Shown here piece after piece: positions 17,296 through 27,015 of a stretch of DNA of 60,119 nucleotides. This stretch comes from Bacilli bacterium. GTDB taxonomy: Bacteria; Bacillota_I; Bacilli_A; RF39; UBA660. Positions within the stretch are counted from its first letter, which is position 1. Each line of letters begins with the position of its first letter. The notes beneath the pieces are model-generated. The model ran no database searches. It saw only the letters and a program-made list of their open reading frames with translations, and was not told where the DNA came from. Location of the stretch: contig JAFXOW010000010.1 in NCBI GenBank assembly GCA_017528315.1, forward strand, positions 131,367 to 191,485, in the 5' to 3' direction. Made by a program: the position numbers and the translations under genes.

Positions 17296-18608
17296 TTGAA
17301 ATAGAAATCAAGGGATTATGTTTAGAAAATATAAAAAAGATTTCTAAATTAAAAGATGAAGAAAATTATTTTTTGAATTATAGATTAGATAGTTTTAGAA
17401 AGTTTCAAGAATTAAAAAATCCAGATTTTGGTCCAAAGTGTGATATAGATTATGATAAAATAATATATTATAAAAATAATGTTCCTAAAATGGAAAATGA
17501 TTGGGGATTAATTAATAAGAGTATTAGGTGTGAATTTCAAGATTTAGGAGTAATAGAAAGCGAAAAGAATTTAGATGGTATAGGAATTCAATATGAAAGT
17601 GAAGTAATATATCATAAGATGTTAAAAGAATTAGAAGATAAAAAAGTTATATTTACTTCAATTGATGAAGCAATTAAAAAATATCCTGATTTAGTAAAAA
17701 AATATTTTGGAAAATTAGTTAGCAATAATGATAATAAATTTGCAGCTTTAAATTCTTGTGTTTTTTCAGGAGGAAGTTTTATTTATGTTCCCAAAAATAC
17801 AACTTTAGATAGGCCTCTTCAAAGTTATTTTAGAATATCTAGTCGTGATATGGGACAATTTGAAAGAACTTTAATAATTGTTGATGATAATAGTAGTTTA
17901 CATTATATAGAAGGATGTACGGCTCCAACTTATTCAAGTTCAAGTTTACATGCTGCTGTTGTTGAAATATATGTAGGAAAAAATAGTAAATGTCGTTATT
18001 CTACTATTCAAAATTGGGCTTTTAATGTTAATAATTTAGTTACTAAACGAGCATTAGTTTTAGAAAATGGAGTAATGGAATGGATTGATGGAAATATAGG
18101 ATCTTTTAATACTATGAAGTATCCAGCTTGTATATTAAAGGGAGATAATTCTAAGGGAACTTGTATTACCATAAGTGTTGCTAGTAAAAATCAATTTCAA
18201 GATACAGGTAGTAGAATGATTCATATAGGACGAAATACTATTAGTAAGATAATTTCTAAAAGTATTGCTTTAAATGGAGGAAATTCAACTTATCGAGGAA
18301 AAATTGATATAAAGAAAAGTGCCAATGGTAGTGAAGCAAGTCTTAAGTGTGATACTTTAATACTTGATGATATAAGTAAAAGTGATACTTATCCGATAAA
18401 TATAAATCATAATAAATCAAGTAATATTTATCATGAAGCAACTGTTTCAAAAATAAGCGAAGATAATTTAAATTATTTGATGAGTAGGGGAATTAGTAAA
18501 GAAAAAGCTATTGAATTGATAATTTTAGGATTTATTGATGATTTTAAAAAAGAATTACCAGTTGAGTATGCTGTTGAACTTAATCAATTGTTGAAGAAAA
18601 TACTATAA
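17292..18608 (+). CDS. sufB: Fe-S cluster scaffold protein SufB
   Basis: 438 residues. SufB forms the SufBC(2)D scaffold on which iron-sulfur clusters are built. Conserved blocks are present: EGCTAPTYSSSSLHAAVVEI, IQNWAFNVNNLVTKRA, MEWIDGNIGS, LKCDTLILDD (ligand-region Cys) and YHEATVSKISED (conserved His-Glu), then LMSRGIS and ELPVEYAVEL near the end. Normally it closes a sufCDSUB operon. Here no sufC, sufD, sufS or sufU is adjacent, and its only operon partner is the Lys-rich membrane protein. The other genes must be elsewhere. Confidence 0.95.
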   Translation: MIEIEIKGLCLENIKKISKLKDEENYFLNYRLDSFRKFQELKNPDFGPKCDIDYDKIIYYKNNVPKMENDWGLINKSIRCEFQDLGVIESEKNLDGIGIQYESEVIYHKMLKELEDKKVIFTSIDEAIKKYPDLVKKYFGKLVSNNDNKFAALNSCVFSGGSFIYVPKNTTLDRPLQSYFRISSRDMGQFERTLIIVDDNSSLHYIEGCTAPTYSSSSLHAAVVEIYVGKNSKCRYSTIQNWAFNVNNLVTKRALVLENGVMEWIDGNIGSFNTMKYPACILKGDNSKGTCITISVASKNQFQDTGSRMIHIGRNTISKIISKSIALNGGNSTYRGKIDIKKSANGSEASLKCDTLILDDISKSDTYPININHNKSSNIYHEATVSKISEDNLNYLMSRGISKEKAIELIILGFIDDFKKELPVEYAVELNQLLKKIL

Positions 18609-18639
18609 AAAAAACATTGATGTAAAATTGTGTAAAATT

Positions 18640-18677
18640 TTTAAACTTTTAAAAAGGATTTTTTAAAAGTTTTTTTA
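18640..18677 (+). terminator. Terminator of sufB
   Basis: AAACTTTTAAAAA and TTTTTTAAAAGTTT pair around a GGA loop and run into a T-tract. Confidence 0.8.
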
Positions 18678-18764
18678 ATTAATTTAAAATAATCTTTAGA
18701 AGAATTTTTGTGTTTATTTTTAAAATTAAATTAAAAATATTATAAATACCTCAAAATCACCTTT

Positions 18765-18794
18765 TTGACATTTTATTAACTCATTCGTTATAGT
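18765..18794 (+). promoter_or_regulatory. Promoter of ssb
   Basis: TTGACA (18765-18770), 18-bp spacer, TATAGT (18789-18794). The 18609-18764 stretch before it holds only the sufB terminator. Confidence 0.75.
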
Positions 18795-18816
18795 GAATTT
18801 GAAGGGAGGAAAAGTC

Positions 18817-19176
18817 ATGATTAATATGATTGTTTTGGTTGGACGACTTGTACGTGATCCAGAGATAGTAGAACAAGAAAATGGTAATAAAGTATCACGA
18901 GTTACTTTGGCAGTTAATCGTAAATTCAAGGGACTTGATGGAGTTTATCATGTTGATTATATTGATTGTATTTTATGGAATAATAATGCTATTAATGTAA
19001 ATGAATATTGTTCTAAAGGAGACCTTATTGGTGTTAGAGGACGACTTCAAGTAAATGTTTTAGAAAATGATGGCGAGAAACATAAATATACTGATGTTAT
19101 TGCTGAAAATATTACTTTTTTATCAACTACCAAAAATAAAGAAATAAAAGAAGTCAAATTAGCTGAAGGAACTTAA
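18817..19176 (+). CDS. ssb: Single-stranded DNA-binding protein (short form)
   Basis: 119 residues made of one OB fold: MINMIVLVGRLVRDPEI, then VSRVTLAVNR, DYIDCILWN and GDLIGVRGRLQV. I take ATG 18817, with GGGAGGA 6 bases upstream; the frame is open from 18793. The acidic DDxIPF-type C-terminal tip that recruits repair proteins is missing, and the linker is very short, as in YwpH/SsbB-type accessory SSBs. This may be a second SSB rather than the replication one. It is a single-gene unit, not between rpsF and rpsR. Confidence 0.92.
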   Translation: MINMIVLVGRLVRDPEIVEQENGNKVSRVTLAVNRKFKGLDGVYHVDYIDCILWNNNAINVNEYCSKGDLIGVRGRLQVNVLENDGEKHKYTDVIAENITFLSTTKNKEIKEVKLAEGT

Positions 19177-19210
19177 TTTTAAAGAGTAGGGAAATTCCTA
19201 CTCTTTAAAA
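19177..19210. repeat. 14-bp perfect hairpin between ssb and tRNA-Ser
   Basis: 19177-19190 is exactly complementary to 19197-19210 around a GAAATT loop. Neither strand has a clean T-run after it, although the stem ends in A/T. It probably acts as the ssb 3' end or terminator. Confidence 0.6.
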
Positions 19211-19236
19211 AATAAAAGAAAAACTTAGAAAACCAA

Positions 19237-19265
19237 TTGACAAGTTAAATATCTTCTGATATCAT
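19237..19265 (+). promoter_or_regulatory. Promoter of tRNA-Ser
   Basis: TTGACA (19237-19242), 17-bp spacer, TATCAT (19260-19265), 13 bases before the tRNA. Confidence 0.75.
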
Positions 19266-19278
19266 AGTCTATGTGTTT

Positions 19279-19371
19279 GGAGCAGTACTCAAGAGGCTGA
19301 AGAGGCTCCCCTGCTAAGGGAGTAGATCGGGTTAAACTGGTGCGAGGGTTCAAATCCCTCCTGCTCCGCCA
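19279..19371 (+). tRNA. tRNA-Ser (anticodon GCT)
   Basis: A class II tRNA with a long variable arm. Acceptor GGAGCAG/CTGCTCC, anticodon loop CTGCTAA (anticodon GCU, reads AGC/AGU), T-arm with GGTTCAAATCC, encoded CCA. Confidence 0.95.
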
Positions 19372-19382
19372 TAAAGTAAATT

Positions 19383-19412
19383 ACCTTGATTATTCAAGGT
19401 TTTTTTATTTTT
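19383..19412 (+). terminator. Terminator of tRNA-Ser
   Basis: ACCTTGA and TCAAGGT form a hairpin followed by TTTTTTATTTTTT. Confidence 0.85.
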
Positions 19413-19423
19413 TGTAAAATATA

Positions 19424-19452
19424 TTGATTTTTAAATTAGCATAGTTTATGAT
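19424..19452 (+). promoter_or_regulatory. Promoter of the polytopic membrane protein
   Basis: TTGATT (19424-19429), 17-bp spacer, TATGAT (19447-19452); a TATAAT also lies a few bases further on. Confidence 0.5.
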
Positions 19453-19476
19453 TATAATATAATGAGGGTAGTTTAT

Positions 19477-20973
19477 ATGAAAAAAATATTCTATAAAATA
19501 AAATTTGATCAATTATTAAAAATCAGTTGTTATTTAATATTTATTTTATTATCATTTTATTTAGTTAATAAAACTTTTCAAAATGATACTTTTTATACAA
19601 TTAAAATTGGTGATTTAATTAGAAAGCAAGGTATTGATTTTTTAGACCATTTTTGTATGATAAAAAATTTAAAATATACTTATCCCCACTTTTTATATGA
19701 TGTGTTAATTTCATTTTTGTATAGTAAGTTTAATTTTTTGGGAATTTATATAAGTACAATTATTTTTACATTTTTTATTTCAATTAGTTTATTTAAAACT
19801 AATCAAAAAGTTAGTAATAAATATATTGGTTTTATTATAACTTTAATAGAATTATTTTTATTAAGAGGTTATTTAACTGCAAGAGCTCAAGTTGTGACTT
19901 TTTCATTATTTATTTTAACTTATTATTTCATAGTAAAATATCTTGAAAAGCCTAAAAAGATTTATGCAATTATTTTGATAATAATACCTATTTTAATTGC
20001 TAATACCCATGTTGCTGTATTTCCTTTTTATTTTGTTTTGTATTTACCATTTTTAGCAGAATATTTAATAGCTATTTTTTTAAAGAAAAGAAATAAAAAA
20101 TTAGAATATTTTAAATTAATAGTCGATAATAATCAAAATGTTAAAAAATTATTTATAATATTTATTATATCTTTGTTTACAGGTTTCTTGACACCTTTAA
20201 AACTTATTCCTTATACTTATTTAATAAATACATTTAGAGGCAATTCGATGTCAATGATTAGTGAGCATTTACCTTTAGTTTTATATAAAGATAAAGAATA
20301 TTTAATATATTTAGGTTTTATGATATTAATTCTTATTTTTAGTAAAACAAAATTAGTTTTAAGAGATTTCTTTTTCTTTATTGGAATGACTTTACTTAGT
20401 ATAATGCAAAATAGACAAGTATCAATGGCAATTATCTTTAATGGATTTTTAATGTGTAAACTAATATATATGATATTTAAAGATAATAATTTAAGTAAAC
20501 ATAAAATATTTAAATTTTTTAATTATATTTATTTAATAATTGTATATATTGGATGTTTATTATTAATAATATTTTTACCTAAACAGTTAAATATTATTAA
20601 ATCTAAATCATATGTTGATAGTTCTTGGTATCCTGTAAGACTAGTTAATTATATAAAAGAAAACATTGATTATAAAAACACAAAATTTTATAATGAATAT
20701 GATTATGGTAGTTATTTATTATTTAATGATATACCTGTATTTGTAGATTCTAGAGCAGATTTATATACAAAAGAATTTAATAATTTTTCAGGAAGTGATA
20801 TTTTAACTGATTCTAATAAAGCTTTTAATTGTCTTGATAATATTATTGATAAATATAAATTTGATTATTTAATATTATTAAAAGATAGTCAATTGGATGT
20901 TTTAGTAAGAAAAGGTTATCAATTTGAAAAAGAATATGAAGATATATATTTTGTTTTATGGAAAGTAAGATAA
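19477..20973 (+). CDS. Polytopic membrane protein, possible GT-C glycosyltransferase
   Basis: 498 residues with about ten TM helices in the first ~390 and a soluble C-terminal domain (about 395-498). After the first helix comes NDTFYTIKIGDLIRKQGIDFLDHF, which resembles the first extracytoplasmic loop of GT-C (PMT/ArnT-like) enzymes with its acidic residue. The C-terminus has YDYGSYLLFNDIPVFVDSRADLY, also common in such proteins. ATG 19477 is chosen for the GAGGGTA upstream; the frame opens at 19462. Substrate is unknown, and no glycan locus surrounds it. The family assignment is a fold-level guess. Confidence 0.6.
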   Translation: MKKIFYKIKFDQLLKISCYLIFILLSFYLVNKTFQNDTFYTIKIGDLIRKQGIDFLDHFCMIKNLKYTYPHFLYDVLISFLYSKFNFLGIYISTIIFTFFISISLFKTNQKVSNKYIGFIITLIELFLLRGYLTARAQVVTFSLFILTYYFIVKYLEKPKKIYAIILIIIPILIANTHVAVFPFYFVLYLPFLAEYLIAIFLKKRNKKLEYFKLIVDNNQNVKKLFIIFIISLFTGFLTPLKLIPYTYLINTFRGNSMSMISEHLPLVLYKDKEYLIYLGFMILILIFSKTKLVLRDFFFFIGMTLLSIMQNRQVSMAIIFNGFLMCKLIYMIFKDNNLSKHKIFKFFNYIYLIIVYIGCLLLIIFLPKQLNIIKSKSYVDSSWYPVRLVNYIKENIDYKNTKFYNEYDYGSYLLFNDIPVFVDSRADLYTKEFNNFSGSDILTDSNKAFNCLDNIIDKYKFDYLILLKDSQLDVLVRKGYQFEKEYEDIYFVLWKVR

Positions 20974-21065
20974 TATATATCTTTTTTTCTTTTAATAAAA
21001 AGTTGTTAAAATGTTTTATTTTTTACAAAAATGTTGTATAATATGAAAGAAAAGGAGAAGTTTAT

Positions 21066-22244
21066 ATGAAAATATTAGCAGTTAATTGTGGTAGTTCATC
21101 ACTTAAATTTAAAATGTATGAGATGCCAGAAGAAAAAGTATTAATTTCAGGTTTATTTGAAAGAATAGGAGAAAAAGCATCAGAATATACTATTAAATTA
21201 AATGGTGAAAAATATAGTAAGGAAGTAGAACTTAATAGTCATAAAGTCGCTTTTGAAATTTTAGTTGATGAATTAAAGAAAAATAATATTATTAAATCAT
21301 TAAAAGAAATAGAAGGAGTAGGTCATAGGATAGTTCAAGGTGGAGATTATTTTGATAAAACCGTTATAGCTGATGATGAGGTTGTTTTAAAGATTGATGA
21401 ATTAGCAACACTTGCACCACTTCATAATAAAGCAGCTATTACTGGTATAAATGCTGCAAAAGAAGTAATTCCCGATGCTATTGAAACGGTTGTTTTTGAT
21501 ACAGCTTTTCATCAAACAATTGAACCAGTAAACTTTCTATATGCTGTGCCTTATGAATGGTATACAGATTACAAAGTAAGAAAATATGGAGCTCATGGAA
21601 CAAGTCATAAATATATTGCATCACGTCTTAATGCATTACTAGGTAGAACTAATACCAAGCTTATTACTTGTCATATTGGAAGTGGAGCTTCAGTTTCAGC
21701 TATAAGAGATGGAATTTGTATTGATACATCGATGGGACTTACACCAAATGCTGGACTTATAATGGGGACTCGCTCAGGAGATATTGATACATCAATTTTA
21801 ACTTATATGATGGAAAAGAAAAATATTAGTCCCAAAGAAATGGATACGATTTTAAATAAGAAAAGTGGTTTACTTGGAATTAGTGGAGTATCAAACGATT
21901 CAAGAGATATTGAGGAAGGAATTAGTAAAGGTAATGAAAGATGTGTTCTTGCTCAAAAAATGTATGTACAAAAGATAATTGATTATATTGCAATGTATTA
22001 TTTCGAACTAGGAGGAGTAGATGCAATTGCTTTCTCAGCTGGTGTTGGAGAAAATTCAATTAGAACTCGTCTAGATATTATGGAAGGATTACAAGTTTTA
22101 GGAGTAATACCAGATATTGAAGCAAATAACTGTCGTGGAGAAGAAAAATTAGTTACAGCTGCTGACTCAAAAGTTCCATGTTATGTTATTCCGACTGATG
22201 AAGAACTTATGATTGCAAGAGATACTTATAATCTATGTAAATAG
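21066..22244 (+). CDS. ackA: Acetate kinase
   Basis: 392 residues. It converts acetyl phosphate plus ADP to acetate plus ATP, the last step of acetate fermentation. NCGSSSLKF is signature 1, KYGAHGTSHKYI signature 2, with GAHG catalytic and MGTRSGDIDTSI downstream. The length is normal and all blocks are present. No pta gene is adjacent. A TATAAT stands at about 21040; the -35 is weak. AAAGGAGAAG precedes the start. Confidence 0.98.
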   Translation: MKILAVNCGSSSLKFKMYEMPEEKVLISGLFERIGEKASEYTIKLNGEKYSKEVELNSHKVAFEILVDELKKNNIIKSLKEIEGVGHRIVQGGDYFDKTVIADDEVVLKIDELATLAPLHNKAAITGINAAKEVIPDAIETVVFDTAFHQTIEPVNFLYAVPYEWYTDYKVRKYGAHGTSHKYIASRLNALLGRTNTKLITCHIGSGASVSAIRDGICIDTSMGLTPNAGLIMGTRSGDIDTSILTYMMEKKNISPKEMDTILNKKSGLLGISGVSNDSRDIEEGISKGNERCVLAQKMYVQKIIDYIAMYYFELGGVDAIAFSAGVGENSIRTRLDIMEGLQVLGVIPDIEANNCRGEEKLVTAADSKVPCYVIPTDEELMIARDTYNLCK

Positions 22245-22257
22245 AATAGGAATAATT

Positions 22258-23214
22258 ATGTTTAAAGAAATATATGAGACAATAAAAAAATTCGATAAAA
22301 TTGTTTTAGCGCGTCATGTTGGTCCGGATCCCGATGCTATGTCTAGTACTATGTCACTTAAAGATTCTATTATGTTAACTTTTCCGAAAAAGCATGTTTA
22401 TGCAGTAGGAAGTGGAAGTTCTAGATTTACTTATTTTGGTAAACTTGATAAATTAGATGATATGAAAGATTCTTTATTAATAGTTTTAGATACACCAGAT
22501 ATTAGAAGAATAGATGGAGTAAAAATAGAAGATTTCAAAAAGATAATTAAAATAGATCATCATCCTTTTGTTGATAAGTTTGGAGATATTGAATATATAG
22601 ATGATGCAGCATCCAGTGCTTCAGAACTTGTACTCGAATTAATTAATGAAACGCCTTTAAAAATGAATAAAGAAATTGCATCTAAATTATATTTAGGAAT
22701 AGTAAGTGATACTAATCGTTTTATGTTTAATAATACAATTGGTAAAACTTTTAAAATTGTTTCTAAATTAATTGATGATTATAAACTAGAAATAGATAAA
22801 TTATATGAGCCTTTATATCTAAGACCTTTTAATGAAGTAAAATTTGAAGGATATATTGGTCTTAATTTAAGTATTACCGAGCAGGGAGTTGCTTATATTA
22901 AACTTCCCAATACATTACTACAAGAATTTAATGTTGATGCAGCAAGTCCTGGTAACATGATAAATAATTTTAATTTTATAGAAGAAGTACTTGTTTGGGT
23001 CTTTTTTACCGAAGATGTAAAAAATGAAAATATAAGAGTATCAGCTAGATCTCGTGGTCCAATTATAAATGAAGTTTTAGCTCGTTATAATGGCGGAGGT
23101 CATAAATATGCCAGTGGTGCTAGAATTAAAACCATGAAAGATTCAGATTTAATAATTAAAGAATTGGATTTAATATGTAAAAAATATAAGGAAGGTGAGA
23201 CACGTGAAAATTAG
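22258..23214 (+). CDS. nrnA: DHH-family oligoribonuclease/pAp phosphatase NrnA-like
   Basis: 318 residues with an N-terminal DHH domain (VGPDPDAMSS metal ligands; LDTPD; the DHH motif IDHHPF) and a C-terminal DHHA1 domain ending GGGHKYASGARI. NrnA/YtqI-type enzymes degrade nanoRNA and 3'-phosphoadenosine 5'-phosphate. The start is ATG 22258 (AGGAAT upstream); the frame is open from 22213 inside ackA. It overlaps engB by 11 bases. Confidence 0.92.
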   Translation: MFKEIYETIKKFDKIVLARHVGPDPDAMSSTMSLKDSIMLTFPKKHVYAVGSGSSRFTYFGKLDKLDDMKDSLLIVLDTPDIRRIDGVKIEDFKKIIKIDHHPFVDKFGDIEYIDDAASSASELVLELINETPLKMNKEIASKLYLGIVSDTNRFMFNNTIGKTFKIVSKLIDDYKLEIDKLYEPLYLRPFNEVKFEGYIGLNLSITEQGVAYIKLPNTLLQEFNVDAASPGNMINNFNFIEEVLVWVFFTEDVKNENIRVSARSRGPIINEVLARYNGGGHKYASGARIKTMKDSDLIIKELDLICKKYKEGETREN

Positions 23215-23806
23215 TAGTGCTAAATTAGATATAGTAGCAGTTCGTCGTAGTCAATATCCAAATCTTGGTAAACCAGAATTTTTATTAGTGGGTCGTAGTA
23301 ATGTTGGTAAAAGTAGTTTTATAAATACGATTCTTTCTCAAAAAAAACTTGCTAAAACATCAAGTACACCAGGTAAAACTCAAACATTAAATTTTTATTT
23401 AGTAAATGATTCTTTTTATTTAATTGATGTACCTGGTTATGGATATGCATCAGTTAATCATGAACAACAGAAAAAAATGGGATTAATGATAGAAGAGTAT
23501 TTAGAAAAACGTGATGAGATGAAAAGAGTATTTATGTTAATTGATTTTCGACTTAAGCCAACTGAAAATGATATTATGATGTATAAGTATTTAAAATATT
23601 ATAATATTCCTGTTACAATAGTAGTTACTAAAGAAGATAAAGTTTCATCCTCAAAAAAAGAGAAAAATTTAAATATTATTAAAGATACCTTAAATTTAGC
23701 CGTAGGAGATAATTTAATTTTATTTTCAAGTGTCAATAAAACTGGTCGTGAAGAAATATTAAAAACAATAGAAAATTATTTAATTGAAAGAATTGAAACA
23801 ATTTGA
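23204..23806 (+). CDS. engB: Ribosome-assembly GTPase EngB/YsxC
   Basis: 200 residues. G1 GRSNVGKSSF, G2 region TSSTPGKTQT, G3 DVPGYGYA, G4 VTKEDK and G5 FSSV are all present. YsxC helps late 50S assembly in Bacilli. The GTG start at 23204 is supported by AAGGTGAG at 23192-23199. Confidence 0.96.
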   Translation: MKISSAKLDIVAVRRSQYPNLGKPEFLLVGRSNVGKSSFINTILSQKKLAKTSSTPGKTQTLNFYLVNDSFYLIDVPGYGYASVNHEQQKKMGLMIEEYLEKRDEMKRVFMLIDFRLKPTENDIMMYKYLKYYNIPVTIVVTKEDKVSSSKKEKNLNIIKDTLNLAVGDNLILFSSVNKTGREEILKTIENYLIERIETI

Positions 23807-23860
23807 TTGACAAAACCTTTATTTTATCTTAAAATATATTTGACAATAGGAGGAATATAT

Positions 23861-24292
23861 ATGGGAATGGATAAATTAAAAGGTTTTTTTGGTGGAACTG
23901 GTGAGCCTATTAATAATAATGGAAACGAAACCAATGAAAATGAATTTTATGAAACACAATCATTTGCTGATTCAAGTGTAGGAAGCAAGATGATATTATT
24001 TGAGCCACGTGCATATTCTGAAAGTCAACAAATTGCAGATTATTTAAAAAAGAGAAATGCTGTTGTTGTTAATTTAAAAAGAGTTACTCCAGATCAAGCT
24101 AAAAGAATTGTAGATTTTTTAAGTGGAACCTTATATGCAATAAATGGTGGTTTACAAAAACTTGGAACAGGTATATTTTTGTGTACTCCAAATAATGTTG
24201 ATGTAGAGGGTAGTATAACAGATGAAGTTAAAGAAAAAATAACTAAAAAAGAAAAAGATGACGATAAAAATGAAGAAGAAGTTGATTGGTAG
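23861..24292 (+). CDS. sepF: Cell-division protein SepF
   Basis: 143 residues. The N-terminal amphipathic membrane-binding helix is [13 protein letters not shown] Gly/Asn/Glu linker follows, then the SepF core (about 60-130: [41 protein letters not shown]). SepF polymerises and anchors FtsZ at the septum. AGGAGGAAT supports ATG 23861, though the frame opens at 23807. The last ~20 codons have a diverged duplicate at 27137-27193. Confidence 0.95.
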   Translation: MGMDKLKGFFGGTGEPINNNGNETNENEFYETQSFADSSVGSKMILFEPRAYSESQQIADYLKKRNAVVVNLKRVTPDQAKRIVDFLSGTLYAINGGLQKLGTGIFLCTPNNVDVEGSITDEVKEKITKKEKDDDKNEEEVDW

Positions 24293-24308
24293 CTTCTTTT
24301 TTTTTAAA
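24272..24308 (+). terminator. Terminator of sepF
   Basis: AGAAG inside the last sepF codons pairs with CTTCT after the stop and leads into a long T-run. Confidence 0.6.
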
Positions 24309-24313
24309 AAATA

Positions 24314-24342
24314 TTGTATTAATTTTTTTTTAATGATATAAT
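24314..24342 (+). promoter_or_regulatory. Promoter of adhesin A
   Basis: TTGTAT (24314-24319), 17-bp spacer, TATAAT (24337-24342). Confidence 0.7.
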
Positions 24343-24365
24343 TTACTTATACTAGAGAGGTGCTT

Positions 24366-26990
24366 ATGAAAGATAAAAAAAATTTATTATTATTGTTACC
24401 AGTATTGGTATTTGTTTTAACATTTATAGGAATGTATTTTATAAATAAGTCTTATGCAATTTATTCTGATACGGCTGTTGTTAACGAAGCTGTTATAAAC
24501 GGTACAAAGTATTATATGGTAGGAAAAAATACTTACAGTTGGCATGGAATAACTAATGGGCATAGAACGGCTGGTACTAAATTGATGCGTACTAAAGAAA
24601 AAATTAATGGAAAAAGTTATGATGCTGTAGTCTACTGTGCAACGGAAAATGAATCTTTGGCAGCTGATTCTAATAGAACAAGATATTCAATTGATAAAAT
24701 TTCAATGAAGTCGGATAGAAAAAATAAACTAAAAGATCTTATTCCTTATATGTATCCCTATGTTACTTTGGGTAGTTTAAAATCTACTCTTAAAGGTGAT
24801 AAAGGTATAGGTAGCAATTATTCTAAATATGCTTTTGATAAATTAACAGCTCAGGAAGCAATGACAGCTTCACAGGCAGCAATTTGGAATATTATAGAAG
24901 GATATACTTCTGCTCATTTCAAATATGGAGGAACGGTTGATAGTTTTTCAGCTTTCTCAACGTGTTCAAAGTATTATAATGGTAAAGTAATTACTTCTGA
25001 GGAAAAAGCTTGGTATGATGCATCAGGTTGTAGTTCAAGTGGAAATTTTTATAAATATTTGTATAATCATAAAAAAGATTCAAATACTAAAATGAGAATA
25101 AATACGTTAATAGAGTGGTATGTAAAAAGTTTACAATCAAAATTACCATCATCAACAACTGAAACTTTTTCTATTGGAAGTAGCAGTGTAAATGGAAATA
25201 CTTTAACTATAACCTTAGATACTAATATGACTTCTTATAATGTTGAGTTTAAAGATCAAGCAGGAAATCCTTTATCTGCAAGTAAAACAGGTAATAATAC
25301 TTATACTTTATCGGATTTATCAATTTCAATAAAAAAGGTAAATGTATCAGTTATTTCAAAGAATGCTCAAAATCATATTTTCTATTATAAAGCCGATCAT
25401 GGACAAGATTTTATTGGTCTTGAAAAAACTTATTATTCTAATTCTCAATCAGTTGATGTTGCAATACCAACAGGAAAAATAATAATTTATAAGGTTGGTG
25501 ATACTGAAAAGAATGTTGAATTAACAGTAAATTCAACAGGTAATTTTGATAGTTCAAAATGTAGTCAAAGTAATGCAAATAATCAATGTTTAAATGGCGC
25601 AAAGTTTAAATTATATTATGAAGGTATAACTGATGAACATTTGGTTGAAGAAATTAGGCTTGATTATAGTAATCCAGATACATATATTATAGATAGTTTA
25701 TTACCTGGAACATATTATTTAAAAGAAACTCAACCGGCTCTTGGTTATAATTTATATAATCAAAATCAAGGTGAGTTGGTTGAAAATGGATTTATAAAAA
25801 TAACTATACCTAATTCTTCTGTAGCTTACGATGTATTAGTTAATAATAATAAAAATAAAATATGTTTTGCTAAAGTTGATGCAGCAACTGGTGAATATTT
25901 ACCTAAAGGAAGATTTTTGGTTTATGATATAGATGGTACTATATTAGAAGAGTTTGAATCATCGGCTAATGCAGGACAAGAGAAATATTGTTTTGTGGGA
26001 CAGCTTCAAAGTGGTTCATATTTCATTCAAGAAATTGAAGCACCAGATGGATATACCCTTGATCCTACTTTATATCACTTTACGGTAGGAAACGTAGGTA
26101 GTAATATTTCAAATCTTGAAGATTTACCTGAATATAAAGAGGCAACGGCTGTAGATGGTGTAATTACTTTAAAAAACTCTAAACAAGTTTCAATATCAAA
26201 GGCAGATGTGACAACTGGAGTTTGTGTTAATGGATCTCTTCTTATTGTTCGTGATGAAAACGGAAATATTGTAGAACAATGGACTTCAAAATGTGAAGAT
26301 GTAGATAACGATATTGATGATGAAGCCAAAATATGTGTAGAGAATTATGATAGTTCTTATACTTCTGATTCAGATATTGGTAGTGATAATCCTGACGATG
26401 AAAATGAATATGTTTGTACACATACTGAACAATTAAATAGAGCTAAAGAGTCTCATAGATTTACACTTGAACCAGGAAATTATACATTAACTGAGGTTAT
26501 GACTGATGAACTTAAAGCCCAAGGATATACTTTAAATACAGAAACTGTATCATTTACGGTTAATGCTGATGGTGCTGTAGATGGTACTACTGAAATGCTA
26601 GATGGACCAACAAATTATTGTATTTCAAAGTTAAATAGTGATAGATCTAAATTCTTAGCTGGTGCTAAATTTGAGATTTATAAAGAAGATGGAGAAACAA
26701 AAGTCGTTAGTTTTACAAGTGGTAATCGTGAAACATGTATAGAACGCTTGCCAATTGGTAATTATATACTAAAGGAAGTTGAAGCACCTTCTGGATATCA
26801 AAAAATAGAAAAAGGAATACCTTTTACGGTAGAAAATACACCAGAGCCTCAAAAGTTAGAAGTTATAAATGAAGTAGTAGCGCCAAAAACAGATCTTGAT
26901 AGAACCAAAACAATAATGATAATTTCAATTATATTTATGATATTTGGAATAGGAATGGTTGGATATTATGGCTTTAAAAAGAAAAACTAA
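24366..26990 (+). CDS. Thioester-domain/SpaA-type surface adhesin A
   Basis: 874 residues. A signal or anchor helix (about 6-27) ends in NKSYAIYS. A thioester domain follows, with Cys91 in VVYCATE and Gln170 in the TASQAAIWNI motif expected to form a Cys-Gln thioester for covalent attachment. Four Cna-B/SpaA-like domains come next (about 376-480, 500-580, 605-735, 750-835) with Lys and KET/QEI/TEV/KEV Glu positions typical of isopeptide bonds. The C-terminus is APKTD, then a TM helix and KKKN, i.e. a non-standard cell-wall sorting signal. ATG 24366 follows GAGAGGTG. It is likely a sortase-anchored adhesin or pilus tip subunit. Confidence 0.88.
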   Translation: MKDKKNLLLLLPVLVFVLTFIGMYFINKSYAIYSDTAVVNEAVINGTKYYMVGKNTYSWHGITNGHRTAGTKLMRTKEKINGKSYDAVVYCATENESLAADSNRTRYSIDKISMKSDRKNKLKDLIPYMYPYVTLGSLKSTLKGDKGIGSNYSKYAFDKLTAQEAMTASQAAIWNIIEGYTSAHFKYGGTVDSFSAFSTCSKYYNGKVITSEEKAWYDASGCSSSGNFYKYLYNHKKDSNTKMRINTLIEWYVKSLQSKLPSSTTETFSIGSSSVNGNTLTITLDTNMTSYNVEFKDQAGNPLSASKTGNNTYTLSDLSISIKKVNVSVISKNAQNHIFYYKADHGQDFIGLEKTYYSNSQSVDVAIPTGKIIIYKVGDTEKNVELTVNSTGNFDSSKCSQSNANNQCLNGAKFKLYYEGITDEHLVEEIRLDYSNPDTYIIDSLLPGTYYLKETQPALGYNLYNQNQGELVENGFIKITIPNSSVAYDVLVNNNKNKICFAKVDAATGEYLPKGRFLVYDIDGTILEEFESSANAGQEKYCFVGQLQSGSYFIQEIEAPDGYTLDPTLYHFTVGNVGSNISNLEDLPEYKEATAVDGVITLKNSKQVSISKADVTTGVCVNGSLLIVRDENGNIVEQWTSKCEDVDNDIDDEAKICVENYDSSYTSDSDIGSDNPDDENEYVCTHTEQLNRAKESHRFTLEPGNYTLTEVMTDELKAQGYTLNTETVSFTVNADGAVDGTTEMLDGPTNYCISKLNSDRSKFLAGAKFEIYKEDGETKVVSFTSGNRETCIERLPIGNYILKEVEAPSGYQKIEKGIPFTVENTPEPQKLEVINEVVAPKTDLDRTKTIMIISIIFMIFGIGMVGYYGFKKKN

Positions 26991-27015
26991 CTTAAAAAGT
27001 GAGACCTTCTCATAA
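26968..27015 (+). pseudogene. Relic of the sortase gene start
   Basis: Fifteen codons beginning MALKRKTNLKSETFS then stop. The first 13 codons equal those of the real sortase at 29937, placed identically across the end of the adhesin. It is a scar of the tandem duplication. Confidence 0.75.
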
